A DNA stretch of 64,000 nucleotides from Dyadobacter endophyticus. Its GTDB lineage: Bacteria > Bacteroidota > Bacteroidia > Cytophagales > Spirosomataceae. Position 1 is the first letter of the stretch. Each line of letters starts with the position of its first letter. The notes beneath the pieces are model-generated. The model was not told where the DNA came from, did not search any database, and was given only the letters and a program-made list of their open reading frames with translations. Both the position numbers and the translations under genes were made by a program. Positions 1 to 8,745 of the stretch are shown in pieces. The DNA lies in NCBI RefSeq assembly GCF_014641595.1, contig NZ_BMIA01000001.1:2914426-2978425 (forward strand), written 5' to 3'.

Positions 1-672
1 TCGATACTCTCCGAATTAAGTCGCGAGGCAACTGAGCATTTTGCGCGGGTAAGAGGTGAGCTGAAAACGCGCATAGAACCTGGCTTTCGTGTCGAACAGG
101 GGCTGCTGCATCAGATAGTGATTAAGACCATACATGAAACAGAAGCTGATCTGGTGGTGATGGGGACAAACGGGAGCAACGGGATCGCTGAGGTGATGAT
201 GGGTTCAAATACCGAAAAAGTCGTCAGGACCGCCCCCGTACCCGTTATTTCCATCCATAAGGGCCAAAAAATCAGTCAGATACGCAATATAGTTTTCCCC
301 ACGACCTTCGATCTGCAGCAGCATCGCTTTATATGGCAGATCCGGGCATTGCAATCATTTTTTGGCGCACACCTTCACCTGCTTTACGTGAAGACACCCG
401 ATACCAAAGACACTGATAAAACACTGACTGGCATGCTCGGCGATCTGGCCGCATATTATGACCTTTCCGAATATAGCGTTCATGTTACCCATGCTTCCAC
501 CGAGGAAAAAGGCGTGCTAAAATTCGCCGCCCGCATGCCAGGCTCGATGATCGCCATGGCCACGCACGGCTACACAGGTTTGACCCACCTGATGCTGGGA
601 AGTGTGGCAGAAAATGTCATCAACCACACCAACGAGGCTGTCTGGACCTACAAACTTTCCGAGCATGCGTGA
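1..672 (+). CDS. Universal stress protein, tandem UspA domains, 5' end outside window
   Basis: The frame is open from the first base, so the start lies upstream of the window. What remains is the end of a first UspA domain and a complete second one. The first keeps the nucleotide-binding pattern G-x2-G-x9-G-S (GTNGSNG...GS, bases ~163-210) and the second repeats it near the C-terminus (GTHGYTG...GS, bases ~568-603). Proteins with both motifs are expected to bind ATP and to act in the cytoplasm as stress or energy sensors; the partner is unknown. It is the first of six USP genes in the window and is followed by a hairpin terminator. An in-frame GTG at 118 exists but would cut the first domain. 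Confidence 0.9.
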   Translation, partial: SILSELSREATEHFARVRGELKTRIEPGFRVEQGLLHQIVIKTIHETEADLVVMGTNGSNGIAEVMMGSNTEKVVRTAPVPVISIHKGQKISQIRNIVFPTTFDLQQHRFIWQIRALQSFFGAHLHLLYVKTPDTKDTDKTLTGMLGDLAAYYDLSEYSVHVTHASTEEKGVLKFAARMPGSMIAMATHGYTGLTHLMLGSVAENVINHTNEAVWTYKLSEHA

Positions 673-712
673 ATGCAAAGTCGAATGCATAACTAATCTA
701 AACTAAAACGAA

Positions 713-741
713 AAGTGCCGTCGGTAATCCCGGCGGCACTT
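713..741 (+). terminator. Hairpin terminator after the first USP gene
   Basis: Arms 713-724 and 730-741 pair over 12 bp with a single G-T pair around a 5-nt loop. The sequence after it is moderately T-rich (acttttag). It lies 41 bp past the USP stop. Confidence 0.75.
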
Positions 742-794
742 ACTTTTAGCTGGAAACCTTACTTGATTGCTACTTGCCGTGCAGCTTCCGATAA

Positions 795-839
795 ACTGAT
801 TATAATCAGTAAAATAGAATCGAATTTCGGCAACCTTTA
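795..839 (+). promoter_or_regulatory. Crp/Fnr-type box and -7 element of the 859 ATPase
   Basis: A perfect 16-bp palindrome, ACTGATTA-TAATCAGT, spans 795-810 and contains TGAT-N4-ATCA at 797-808. A weak -7 candidate AACCTTTA (4 of 6 fixed positions of TAnnTTTG) lies at 832-839. The centres are 33 bp apart, the same spacing as at several other promoters in this window. The GTG start follows at 859. Confidence 0.6.
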
Positions 840-858
840 TGACTTAATGTAATGGCCT

Positions 859-3384
859 GTGAAAGATCACCTGAAATACAGTGGCCTTACCTCTGACCAG
901 GTAGAAGCCTCCCGCAAGCAGCATGGGCAGAACATGCTCAAAAAACAAAAGTCGTCCGGACTATGGTTTATCCTGAAAGCGGCAGCGGCTGAACCGATGC
1001 TGATGCTGCTGGTTGCTGCGGCGGTAATCTATTTTTTAATGGGCTCGACCCAAGAGGCGGTCATCATGCTGGTGGCAATCGGGCTGGTGGCAACGATCTC
1101 AATCATTCAGGAGAGCAGGACCCGCCGCGCATTGGTCAGTCTGGAAAACTTCACCAGCCCGGCATACCGCGTTCTTCGTGACCGGGTCTGGACCTTGCTT
1201 AAAAGTGAGGCATTGGTGGTGGGCGACACCGTTGAGCTCGGCGAAGGAACCCTCGTGCCGGCAGATGCGATCGTATTGTCGGCTGACGATTTCTCGGTCA
1301 ATGAATCAATCCTGACCGGTGAATCCATGCCGGTCTACAAACTCGCGGGTAGCCCTCCCGACCCGCTATTTGCCGGAACGCAAGTCACTTCGGGCCAGGC
1401 TGTCTGCCGCATTACAGCGGTTGGCGGCGCTACCCGACTTGCCCGGATCGGCAGCAGCATTGCTTCCATTCCGGCTGCAAAATCAGTTTTACAAGTCCAG
1501 ATCCGGCGCCTTGTCAGGGACATGGCCATCATCGGGGCGATTATATTCGTAGCCGTCTGGGCGATCCGGTTTGCGCGGTCGGGCGATCTGCCGGGAAGCC
1601 TTTTGGGCGCATTGACGCTGGCGATGAGCATTCTGCCCGAAGAGATCCCGGTTGCTTTCACCACCTTCATGGCGCTGGGCGCTTACCGGCTGATGAAAGA
1701 GGGCATTGTTGTCAAGCAGATGCAAACCGTGGAAGCGCTTGGTAGCGCGACTGTGATCTGTACTGACAAAACCGGAACACTTACCGAAAACAAAATGTCG
1801 CTTTGCGGGATGTTCGTGCTCGACGGGCGGGAGCTTGTTACAGACTTTTCCTCCCTTTCCGCGGGTGCCACTCAGCTACTCTACCATGCGGCGCTGGCCA
1901 GTGAAATAAGCCCGTTTGATCCCATGGAAGCAGAACTGCACCGCGTCTTTGGAAAGACCTCCCCTACCGGGCTGCCTGCATACGACGGGCTAACGATGCT
2001 GCTAGGCTACCCGCTGGAAGGCAAACCGCCGATGATGACCCATGTCTGGCAAGGCAAAGAAAATCAGCGTATCATCGCCGTCAAGGGCGCGCCGGAAGCC
2101 TTGATGAATGTGTGTGCGCTTTCTGCCAAAGACCGCGCTGCTTTGCTGGATGCCACTGGCAGCTTTACATCCAAAGGTTTTCGGGTGCTGGCCGTGGGAA
2201 AATCAGACTTCCAAGGCACGGATTTCCCCGAAAGCCAGCAAAACCTCCCGTTTCAACCCCTAGGCCTGGTTGCATTCTATGATCCTCCCAAAGCCGGGAT
2301 AAAACAGGTCCTGGAAGCATTCTATCAAGCCGGCGTGCAAGTCAAAATCCTGACGGGGGATAACCCGGTAACGACCGCCTACATTGCCCGGCAAATTGGC
2401 TTGCGAGACGGTGAGCACATCGCGACAGGTGAGCAGATTATGGCCCTGGACGAACAGGCGTTACTGAAAGAGGTCGGCAGGATCACCGTGTTTGCCAGGA
2501 TGTTCCCCGAGGCCAAATTAAGCGTGATCCGGGCTTTAAAAGCGCAAGGTGAGATCGTTGCGATGACCGGCGACGGTGTCAATGACGGCCCGGCCTTAAA
2601 AGCAGCGGACATCGGGATTGCCATGGGACGGAAAGGCACCGAGATCGCCCGGCAGGCTTCGGCCTTAATCCTGCTCAATGACGATCTGGGAGGAATGGTC
2701 ACCGCCATCGAAAGCGGCAGGCGCATTTACGTCAATCTTCGCAATGCTATCCGGTACATCGTGGCGATACACACGCCACTGATTCTGCTTGTATTTCTAC
2801 CTCTGGCGCTGAACTGGACCTATCCGGTCATCTTCGATCCGGTACACATCATATTTTTTGAGCTGATTATGGGCCCTACCTGCTCGATCGTCTACGAGAA
2901 TGAGCCGGCCCGGGCGGGCCTTTTGAAGGAGAAACCCCGCCCGGCCACAAGCAGGCTTTTCGGTTTGCGCGAGCTGGCATTCAGCATCTTGCAGGGAGTT
3001 GTCATCGCGGCCGCCCTGATACTGATTTACCAAATCGCGTTAAGTGGCGGCCAGACGGAGGATGCCACCCGCGCCATGATTTTCATCGGGCTGATCTCGG
3101 CCAACATTGCCTTAACGACAACAAACCGCTCCTATCAGGGCAGCCTTGGTGAATCTCTCAAACCGGGCAACAAGCTGATATTTTATACGCTTGCTATCAA
3201 CATCTGTTTAACCGTTCTGATATTTCTGATCCCGGCTGTTTCGGGCCTGTTCCGGCTTTCAATGCCTGATACGGGAAAAGTACTTTTCAGTATCGGATGC
3301 GGTATGGCCTCTGTTCTATGGTTTGGAATCTATAAACTGCTCATGGGCACTCTGAGAAAACCCGCTACGGCCAGCGCTTGCTAA
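859..3384 (+). CDS. P2-type cation-transporting P-ATPase (Ca2+-ATPase-like)
   Basis: An 841-aa ATP-driven inner-membrane cation pump. In order: a short cation-ATPase N-domain (GLTSDQVEASRKQHGQN), membrane helices M1-M2, an actuator with the TGES loop (LTGESMPVYK), M3-M4 with PEEIP where calcium pumps usually have PEGLP, the phosphorylation motif DKTGTLTEN with Asp at residue 303, the hinge TGDGVNDGPALKAADIGIAMG, and C-terminal helices. This layout fits the P2 group; the ion is not certain because the M4 motif is atypical. The GTG start is chosen because no ATG lies in frame before the N-domain. It has its own Crp/Fnr-type promoter. The closest functional parallel by context is CtpF of the mycobacterial DosR regulon (inference). 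Confidence 0.92.
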   Translation: MKDHLKYSGLTSDQVEASRKQHGQNMLKKQKSSGLWFILKAAAAEPMLMLLVAAAVIYFLMGSTQEAVIMLVAIGLVATISIIQESRTRRALVSLENFTSPAYRVLRDRVWTLLKSEALVVGDTVELGEGTLVPADAIVLSADDFSVNESILTGESMPVYKLAGSPPDPLFAGTQVTSGQAVCRITAVGGATRLARIGSSIASIPAAKSVLQVQIRRLVRDMAIIGAIIFVAVWAIRFARSGDLPGSLLGALTLAMSILPEEIPVAFTTFMALGAYRLMKEGIVVKQMQTVEALGSATVICTDKTGTLTENKMSLCGMFVLDGRELVTDFSSLSAGATQLLYHAALASEISPFDPMEAELHRVFGKTSPTGLPAYDGLTMLLGYPLEGKPPMMTHVWQGKENQRIIAVKGAPEALMNVCALSAKDRAALLDATGSFTSKGFRVLAVGKSDFQGTDFPESQQNLPFQPLGLVAFYDPPKAGIKQVLEAFYQAGVQVKILTGDNPVTTAYIARQIGLRDGEHIATGEQIMALDEQALLKEVGRITVFARMFPEAKLSVIRALKAQGEIVAMTGDGVNDGPALKAADIGIAMGRKGTEIARQASALILLNDDLGGMVTAIESGRRIYVNLRNAIRYIVAIHTPLILLVFLPLALNWTYPVIFDPVHIIFFELIMGPTCSIVYENEPARAGLLKEKPRPATSRLFGLRELAFSILQGVVIAAALILIYQIALSGGQTEDATRAMIFIGLISANIALTTTNRSYQGSLGESLKPGNKLIFYTLAINICLTVLIFLIPAVSGLFRLSMPDTGKVLFSIGCGMASVLWFGIYKLLMGTLRKPATASAC

Positions 3385-3388
3385 AACC

Positions 3389-3453
3389 TGACGCAGATCA
3401 TATTCCCAGATAAGCCCTGTCAAGTTTTTTAAGACCACATAACGCTTATTTTG
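3389..3453 (+). promoter_or_regulatory. Crp/Fnr-type box and -7 element before 3494
   Basis: TGAC-GCAG-ATCA at 3389-3400 is followed by TTATTTTG (5 of 6 positions of TAnnTTTG) at 3446-3453. The centres are 55 bp apart. It would drive the membrane protein, CoA-transferase and USP operon. Confidence 0.5.
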
Positions 3454-3493
3454 AGGTAGTTAAATAAACCCAACCACCTTAACAGCCAGCACG

Positions 3494-4024
3494 ATGGACT
3501 CACTCAAATTCTTTGACACGGTCTCCTGGATCTTCTACCTGAGCTGCAACGCGTTAGCCATCTTCATGATCTGGATTAGCAGAACCCGGCCGCCGCTGGC
3601 GCGCATGATCCTGCTGCTGCTTTTCTTGTTCGCTGCGGGGTTCAACGCCTACACCGCTCTGAATGCACCATGGAACTACCAGGATTTTGCCGATAGCGCT
3701 ACGCCGTTCTACAAGCGGTTTATACTCGGCGCTTTCATTCCCATCATTACGCCGATGGTTCTCACCATAGCAGTATGCCAATTGCTAATTGCGCTAGCCA
3801 TGACCACCAGGGGACAGTTATTTCAAGTGGGCTGCTGGGCGGGAATTATCTTCTTGATCGCTATTGCCCCTTTGGGACTGTACGCAGCCTTTCCAATGCC
3901 CTTGCTGCTCGCGTGGGCCATGCTACGCCTGTTGAGAACTGACAGCGGCCATGCCATCCTCTTTGAAGATCCGAAATCCGTCAAATTAAAAAACAAACAC
4001 CATGCCCGACACATCCCGAATTAA
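3494..4024 (+). CDS. Uncharacterised membrane protein, about five TM helices
   Basis: I do not recognise the family. The 176-aa product has hydrophobic segments near residues 8-26, 36-52, 78-105, 111-130 and 133-145, then a basic, charged C-terminal tail ending in KNKHHARHIPN. The ATG at 3494 is the first start. Its last 23 bases overlap the start of the downstream CoA-transferase gene, so the two are probably translationally coupled. It leads a presumed three-gene operon (membrane protein, CoA-transferase, USP) preceded by a Crp/Fnr-type box. A role in membrane energetics or acid export would fit the context, but nothing in the sequence proves it. Confidence 0.75.
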   Translation: MDSLKFFDTVSWIFYLSCNALAIFMIWISRTRPPLARMILLLLFLFAAGFNAYTALNAPWNYQDFADSATPFYKRFILGAFIPIITPMVLTIAVCQLLIALAMTTRGQLFQVGCWAGIIFLIAIAPLGLYAAFPMPLLLAWAMLRLLRTDSGHAILFEDPKSVKLKNKHHARHIPN

Positions 4025-5513
4025 ACATACATCTCTGGCTTCCAAAATTATGCCTGCCCGGCAGGCCGCCGCGCTCATCGGTGATGGAATGGTCATTGGC
4101 GCCAGCGGGTTTACGCGCTCAGGAGACAGCAAAGCGGTACTGGCCGCGCTGGCCGAAAAGGCTGAACACGACCACACCCGCATTACGCTCATGACCGGGG
4201 CTTCGCTGGGCCATGGGACCGACGGCGCGCTGGCCACAGCTGGCGCAGTCCACACGCGGCTGCCATTCCAGTCCGATCCTGTGATGCGGACGATCATCAA
4301 TGAGGGTAAACTCTCCTATATCGATGAAAATCTGAGCGAAACAGCGGCCCATATCCGCAACGGTTTTTTACCGCCGATTGACATTGCCATCATTGAGGCA
4401 GCAGCGATCGAAGCCGATGGCAGTATTGTACCCACCACTTCGCTGGGTAATTCGGCGATCTTTGTCCAGCAAGCCGGTCAGGTAATTATCGAGATCAATC
4501 AGGCGGTACCTGTTGGGATCCGGGGCATACACGATGTATTTCTGCCTGAGGATCCCACCGGCAGGGCTATTCTGCCGATTACCGAGGTATGGCAGCGCAT
4601 AGGGCAGCAGGTCATTGCCTGCGATCCATCCAAGATTGCAGCCATCGTGTTTACCAACCAGAAGGACAGCCCTGCCGAAACCGCGGCTGGCAATGCTGTC
4701 GCCGAGGCCATTGCAGGGCATTTGCTGCATTTCTTTGAGCAGGAAATAGCTGCCGGGCGCCTGACACGCTCGCTGAGGCCCATGCAGGCGGGGATCGGCA
4801 AAATCGCCGATGCCGTACTGAGCGGGCTTGCAGGAGGCGACTTTGAGCATCTGACCATATACTCGGAGGTATTGCAAGACAGCACATTCAAGCTCATTGA
4901 GAGCGGGAAGATGGATTTTGCATCCGGAAGCTCGATGACCTTGTCCGAAGCCTGTTACCAGCGCGTGTTCGCCGATTTCGAGCGTTATCGTCACAAAATC
5001 CTGCTTCGCCCGCAAGACATTACCAATGCCGCCGAGATAATCCAGCGGCTGGGCATTATCGCCATTAATACAGCCCTTGAATGCGATATTTATGGCAATG
5101 TCAATTCTTCGCATATCTCCGGTAGTCACATTGTCAACGGCATCGGCGGTTCTGCCGATTTTGCCCAGAACAGCTACCTGAGCATTTTTGTAACCGAGTC
5201 GGTGACCAAAGGCTGCAAAATATCGCGCATAGTACCCATGGTTACGCACGTCGACCATTCCGAGCACGACGTGGATGTGATCGTTACCGAACAAGGACTT
5301 GCCGATCTGAGAGGACTAGCGCCAAGGCAAAAAGCAGAGGCTATTCTCAGAAATTGTGTCCATCCTGATTACTATCAGGAGCTCTCCGACTATTTCCTGC
5401 GTGCCTGCCGACGCGGGGGCCATACTCCGCACCTTCTCGAAGAAGCCTTCCAACTACATGCCAACCTGGCCGCAACCGGCTCAATGAAAGCCCGTATTCT
5501 ACAATCCATATAA
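4002..5513 (+). CDS. Acetyl-CoA hydrolase / succinyl-CoA:acetate CoA-transferase family protein
   Basis: A 503-aa cytoplasmic enzyme of the Ach1/Cat1/AarC class I CoA-transferase family, which moves CoA between short acids such as acetate and succinate. The family glycine loop is seen as GIGKIADAVLSGL (~264-276) and the nucleophile glutamate is probably Glu289 in YSEVLQD, aligned from memory with Glu294 of Acetobacter AarC. The length is normal. It overlaps the upstream membrane-protein gene by 23 bases and is followed 11 bases later by a USP gene. In a low-oxygen setting it could recover CoA or ATP from acetyl-CoA (inference). Substrate preference cannot be read from the sequence. Confidence 0.9.
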   Translation: MPDTSRIKHTSLASKIMPARQAAALIGDGMVIGASGFTRSGDSKAVLAALAEKAEHDHTRITLMTGASLGHGTDGALATAGAVHTRLPFQSDPVMRTIINEGKLSYIDENLSETAAHIRNGFLPPIDIAIIEAAAIEADGSIVPTTSLGNSAIFVQQAGQVIIEINQAVPVGIRGIHDVFLPEDPTGRAILPITEVWQRIGQQVIACDPSKIAAIVFTNQKDSPAETAAGNAVAEAIAGHLLHFFEQEIAAGRLTRSLRPMQAGIGKIADAVLSGLAGGDFEHLTIYSEVLQDSTFKLIESGKMDFASGSSMTLSEACYQRVFADFERYRHKILLRPQDITNAAEIIQRLGIIAINTALECDIYGNVNSSHISGSHIVNGIGGSADFAQNSYLSIFVTESVTKGCKISRIVPMVTHVDHSEHDVDVIVTEQGLADLRGLAPRQKAEAILRNCVHPDYYQELSDYFLRACRRGGHTPHLLEEAFQLHANLAATGSMKARILQSI

Positions 5514-5524
5514 TAGCATTCACT

Positions 5525-6364
5525 ATGAAAAACATTCGCTTGGTGATCGACGCCGGTCACCTCAATACCCATCACGTACAGTTCGCCTGCTATCTGGCCT
5601 CGCTGACCCGGTCAAGGCTCACAGGAATCTTTCTGCAAAATGCGCCCTACGAACAAGTCCCTGAGATGAAAGTAGCATTAGGGACTGCTTTTGTAGAGAC
5701 ACTGACACTGAGCGACCTACCCGATTTCGCAGAAAAACAGGCACTGCTCCGCGAAAACGAAAGTACTTTCCGCGCGATCTGTGAACGGCAGGGTGTACAC
5801 GTAAGCGTGCATGAGAACCCGCACGAACCGCTTGAACAGATTCTTGCCGAAAGCCGCTACGCGGATCTGATGATTATCGGCAGCGATCTGGCTTTCGAAC
5901 CCTGGGATGAGAAAAAACCCAGCGCGTTTCTCAAAGATGTGCTATGCGCCATCGAATGCCCCGTGATGATAGCGCCCGATCTATTCGAAGGGATCGAAGA
6001 GATCGTATTTGCCTACGACGGCAATGCCGCGGCCGTTCATTCCATCAAGCAGTTTTCTTATCTTTTCCCCGAGCTGGAAGATTGCCGGCTGACAATCGTG
6101 CAGGTAGTGAATGAAGGCGCGCAGGAAGACCCTAACGAGGGGAAACTGGCCAGGCTTGTCAGCGCACACTACTCCAACGCGCATTTCAAAAAACTTTATG
6201 GTCAGCCCAATTCGGAGCTTTTCGCCTTTTTAATGAATAAGAAGAAGACGCTGGTTGTCATGGGTTCTTATGGCCGCAGCACGTTTTCAAGAATGCTCAC
6301 ACCGAGCACTGCCGATCCGCTGATCCGCAATCTGAACCTGCCGGTCTTCATTGCGCACCCATAA
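5525..6364 (+). CDS. Universal stress protein, tandem domains with degenerate ATP motif
   Basis: A 279-aa protein with two UspA-like halves (residues ~1-140 and ~145-279). The C-terminal half keeps only a degenerate binding loop (GSYGRSTFSRML) and the first half has GSDLAFEPWDEKK, so nucleotide binding is doubtful, unlike the other USPs nearby. It closely resembles the USP at 32753 in layout (PSAFLKDVLCAIECPV here, PTSFVRHLLENAECPV there), so the two form a sub-family. It starts 11 bases after the CoA-transferase stop, clearly in the same operon, and is followed by a strong bidirectional terminator. Confidence 0.9.
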   Translation: MKNIRLVIDAGHLNTHHVQFACYLASLTRSRLTGIFLQNAPYEQVPEMKVALGTAFVETLTLSDLPDFAEKQALLRENESTFRAICERQGVHVSVHENPHEPLEQILAESRYADLMIIGSDLAFEPWDEKKPSAFLKDVLCAIECPVMIAPDLFEGIEEIVFAYDGNAAAVHSIKQFSYLFPELEDCRLTIVQVVNEGAQEDPNEGKLARLVSAHYSNAHFKKLYGQPNSELFAFLMNKKKTLVVMGSYGRSTFSRMLTPSTADPLIRNLNLPVFIAHP

Positions 6365-6385
6365 CCTCGGTTTTGAAACAGAAGA

Positions 6386-6423
6386 CAATAAAGAAGGGCT
6401 GCGATAACAGCCCTTCTTTATTG
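6386..6423. terminator. Bidirectional terminator between convergent operons
   Basis: A perfect 16-bp inverted repeat (6386-6401 and 6408-6423) with a 6-nt loop. Each arm has A/T-rich ends, AATAAAGAAG on one side and CTTCTTTATT on the other. It sits between the USP gene ending at 6364 (+) and the gene ending at 6436 (-). Confidence 0.92.
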
Positions 6424-6435
6424 CTACATGTATCC

Positions 6436-6678
6436 TTATGCAATCTCAAACCAGCCTTCGCTGCAAAACCGCTCGCGCCCGACAGACCAGCTTAATCGGG
6501 CGAGCCAGAAGCCTTTTGCAAATTGACGCGTTGAAATGCTTACGCGGGGACCATTGCCCGGCGCAAGGGGAACAGTAAGCCCGTCGTCAGCCGACTGCCG
6601 GGTAAATGTGACTTCCGCTTTTAGAAAATACAAGGGAAGTACGAAAGTAACTTTTTCTTGATCTGCTTGGTAGGTCAT
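6436..6678 (-). CDS. Small FixH-like domain protein without membrane anchor
   Basis: An 80-aa protein. The middle and end (VTFTRQSADDGLTVPL, then VSISTRQFAKGFWLARLSW) resemble the periplasmic domain of FixH/CcoH-like proteins, where a charged strand, a proline-leucine strand and a G-x-W-x3-L-x-W segment occur in this order. The usual N-terminal transmembrane helix is missing, so it is either a cytoplasmic derivative or only superficially similar. It is the last gene of a run with a USP (11-base gap) and a BON gene. FixH is normally tied to cbb3 oxidase and low-oxygen growth, which suits the neighbourhood, but I am not sure of the family. Confidence 0.6.
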   Translation of the reverse strand: MTYQADQEKVTFVLPLYFLKAEVTFTRQSADDGLTVPLAPGNGPRVSISTRQFAKGFWLARLSWSVGRERFCSEGWFEIA

Positions 6679-6689
6679 AGTAGTAAGGT

Positions 6690-7511
6690 TTAAAATGATA
6701 CCGATACCTGCCGGTGGCTAAGCTGGAAGGTAAGGACTGGTATTTTGGCATGATTGACGATATCGGCCGCAACGCTGGGCCGGAACATGTGTGCCGGATC
6801 CGGGCTCCCCGATGTTCCCAGCGCAATCAGGTCCGCACCGGCCTGCGTGGCATATCTGAGGATACCCCCGGCAACCGATTCGTTAAAAATCACCGAGCTG
6901 GTGCAATGCCCAAGCCTTAGATGCCGGCTGTATTCTCCCAGCAACTTCATGGCGGCCCGCTCGCTTCCAGCAGGGCTTGTTTGCACATGCAAGAGATGAT
7001 ACCGCCCGTTAAACAAACCTGGTATCTTCCTCATGCAAGCGCGCAGTTCGACAGGATCGCGATCGATATCGATGGGAAGGACAATATCCCGCAATCCGGT
7101 AAGGTGCGGGCGCTGTGGAATGGCAAGGACGGGAACAGGAGACACGCGAACGATTCTCTCGGCATGCGATCCCAGAAAAACTCCCTCCCATCCCCTGGCC
7201 CCTCTGGTACCTGCAATAACCAGGTCAATACCATGAATTGCGAGCGCTTCCAGGACGACATTGACAAACCGGCCTTTTGCCTGCAAGTTCCGGACGTTGA
7301 TATCGGGGGAAAAAACTTTAACCCATTCTGCTAACAGGCGTTCATCCATCATCTCGCGCGCGCCGGCCTGCATAGGATCTTCGACGGTAAGAATGAATAC
7401 TTCAACAGGCATTCGCCAATCGAGTGTCGCGCAAGCTTCCAGCGCTTGCTTGCACGCCAGCGAATAGTCGCAGGGAATCAAGATACGGAATCTGTCAGTA
7501 GAATGTCTCAT
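6690..7511 (-). CDS. Universal stress protein, tandem UspA domains
   Basis: A 273-aa protein with two UspA folds. The first carries a full ATP-binding motif (GTRGARGWEGVFLGSHAER). The second is weaker (GTSGSPDPAHMFRPS), with the glycine-serine pair changed. The N-terminus FRILIPCDYSLACKQAL is the usual first strand and nucleotide contact (I-P-x-D). It is 3 bases downstream of the BON gene and 11 bases upstream of the FixH-like gene, so all three are co-transcribed on the minus strand. Confidence 0.92.
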   Translation of the reverse strand: MRHSTDRFRILIPCDYSLACKQALEACATLDWRMPVEVFILTVEDPMQAGAREMMDERLLAEWVKVFSPDINVRNLQAKGRFVNVVLEALAIHGIDLVIAGTRGARGWEGVFLGSHAERIVRVSPVPVLAIPQRPHLTGLRDIVLPIDIDRDPVELRACMRKIPGLFNGRYHLLHVQTSPAGSERAAMKLLGEYSRHLRLGHCTSSVIFNESVAGGILRYATQAGADLIALGTSGSPDPAHMFRPSVAADIVNHAKIPVLTFQLSHRQVSVSF

Positions 7512-7514
7512 GGG

Positions 7515-7751
7515 TCAATGACTTACCAGGCGTGGATAGGTCAGATTATTGGTGATCCGGCAAACGCCGGCAACGTTTTCAATCCGGGATTGGACCAGGT
7601 CGCGGTCGGTCTCAAAGTCCACGTGCCCGTCCAGAAATACCCAGCCGTCGTAAACGCTCACATGAATGTCATGCTCATCAATGCGGACATCTCGGTGAAG
7701 AATGCTGTTGATCTGCTCAGCGATAGCAAGATCGGGGATACAGGTTGTCAT
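7515..7751 (-). CDS. BON-domain protein, single domain, cytoplasmic
   Basis: A 78-aa protein that is almost entirely one BON domain: a helix (LAIAEQINSILHRD), then strands and the typical V-x-L-x-G-x-V core (VFLDGHVDFETDRD), then NVAGVCRITNNL. There is no signal peptide, so it is probably cytoplasmic. BON domains are usually thought to bind membranes or to act as adaptors. It is paired with a USP (3-base gap). Another single BON protein at 34358 is also downstream of a regulated gene, so the USP/BON association is repeated in this window. Confidence 0.85.
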   Translation of the reverse strand: MTTCIPDLAIAEQINSILHRDVRIDEHDIHVSVYDGWVFLDGHVDFETDRDLVQSRIENVAGVCRITNNLTYPRLVSH

Positions 7752-7781
7752 AATAGATCAGGCTATTGGGTTAATACTAAC

Positions 7782-8627
7782 TTATTGCATTACATAGGTC
7801 CAGACAGGTTCTGCCAGATGGTTGACTACATCTTCGGCGAGACTCCCTTCGGTAATATGTGCCAGCCCCTTGTGACCGTGCGTACCCATGGCTATGATTG
7901 AATTGGGGATACGGCGGGCATATTTAAGGATACCTTCCTGGATATTGAGGCCCCTGCTGACATGGATGGTGTAGTCCTTCAATCCATAAAACAGGGCATA
8001 GTCTTCTAACTTACGTTCAGCCTCCTCATCGGATTCCAGTGTAAACGGAAACCCGTTCACATATAGCAAATGCACTACTGCTCCGAATAATGTTTGAAGT
8101 GACTTGACCTGTTCGACCAGCGGCTTCTGGTCAAGCTCCATGTTGGTCGGAAACACGATATTTTTGATCCATTCCAGATGCAGCGGGCCATGTACGGCCA
8201 TAACCGGCACGGGGGAGGCCCGGACGATCTTTTCGGTATGCGAACCGATGAAGAATTCTTTGAACCCCGAAGCACCGTCAGTGCCCATGATGACCAGGTC
8301 GATCTTCTCTCTTGTGATCACGTCACAAATGACATCGTTTACGTATCCGGTTTCCAGCAGCAGCTCTACCGAGCCTGAAGGGCGACCGGTTTTAATTTTC
8401 ATCTTTTCAAACTCTTTTTCACTGTAAGCGATCCACTCGTCGATCATCGGTATCGGGTCGATCGCCATGTAAGGCTGCCCCGGCATCCCGTTTGCGAAAA
8501 CATGAGGGACCTGCATTACTTTTAGTACAAAAACATGACCGTTACAAGCGGCCGCCATTTCAACTGCAAACTGAAAGGCATGCTTTGCCGCTGCCGAAAA
8601 ATCACAGGGAACAAGTATTCGTTTCAT
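7782..8627 (-). CDS. Universal stress protein, tandem UspA domains
   Basis: A 281-aa protein. Both halves have a canonical ATP-binding motif (GTDGASGFKEFFIGS and GTHGHKGLAHITEGS), making it the best-preserved USP in the window together with the partial one at 1-672, to which its second half is similar (AEDVVNHLAEPVWTY here, AENVINHTNEAVWTY there). The ATG at 8627 is followed by KRILVPCDFSAAAKHA, a normal USP start. It is followed after 30 bases by the BON gene. The 115 bases upstream hold a possible Crp/Fnr-type box. Confidence 0.93.
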   Translation of the reverse strand: MKRILVPCDFSAAAKHAFQFAVEMAAACNGHVFVLKVMQVPHVFANGMPGQPYMAIDPIPMIDEWIAYSEKEFEKMKIKTGRPSGSVELLLETGYVNDVICDVITREKIDLVIMGTDGASGFKEFFIGSHTEKIVRASPVPVMAVHGPLHLEWIKNIVFPTNMELDQKPLVEQVKSLQTLFGAVVHLLYVNGFPFTLESDEEAERKLEDYALFYGLKDYTIHVSRGLNIQEGILKYARRIPNSIIAMGTHGHKGLAHITEGSLAEDVVNHLAEPVWTYVMQ

Positions 8628-8680
8628 AGGCTTGATGTTAAAGGTTTGACCGCACTACCCTGTATGGTTATACGCCAGCC

Positions 8681-8745
8681 AGAAATTAGCCTTCGGCCGT
8701 TGGCGCACCGATGACACCACGCACCGCAGAATATGACATTGCTCA
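8681..8745 (-). promoter_or_regulatory. Possible Crp/Fnr-type box and -7 element for the 8627 USP
   Basis: Read on the minus strand, TGAG-CAAT-GTCA (8734-8745) is followed by TAATTTCT at 8681-8688 (4 of 6 fixed positions). The centres are 55 bp apart. The box overlaps the stop codon of the ATPase gene, so this is weaker than the other sites. Confidence 0.35.

Noticed and set aside
4368..5294. 308-codon minus-strand frame opposite the CoA-transferase gene
   Set aside because: Antisense to a clear family member; the product has no recognisable domain and follows the codon pattern of the gene on the other strand.
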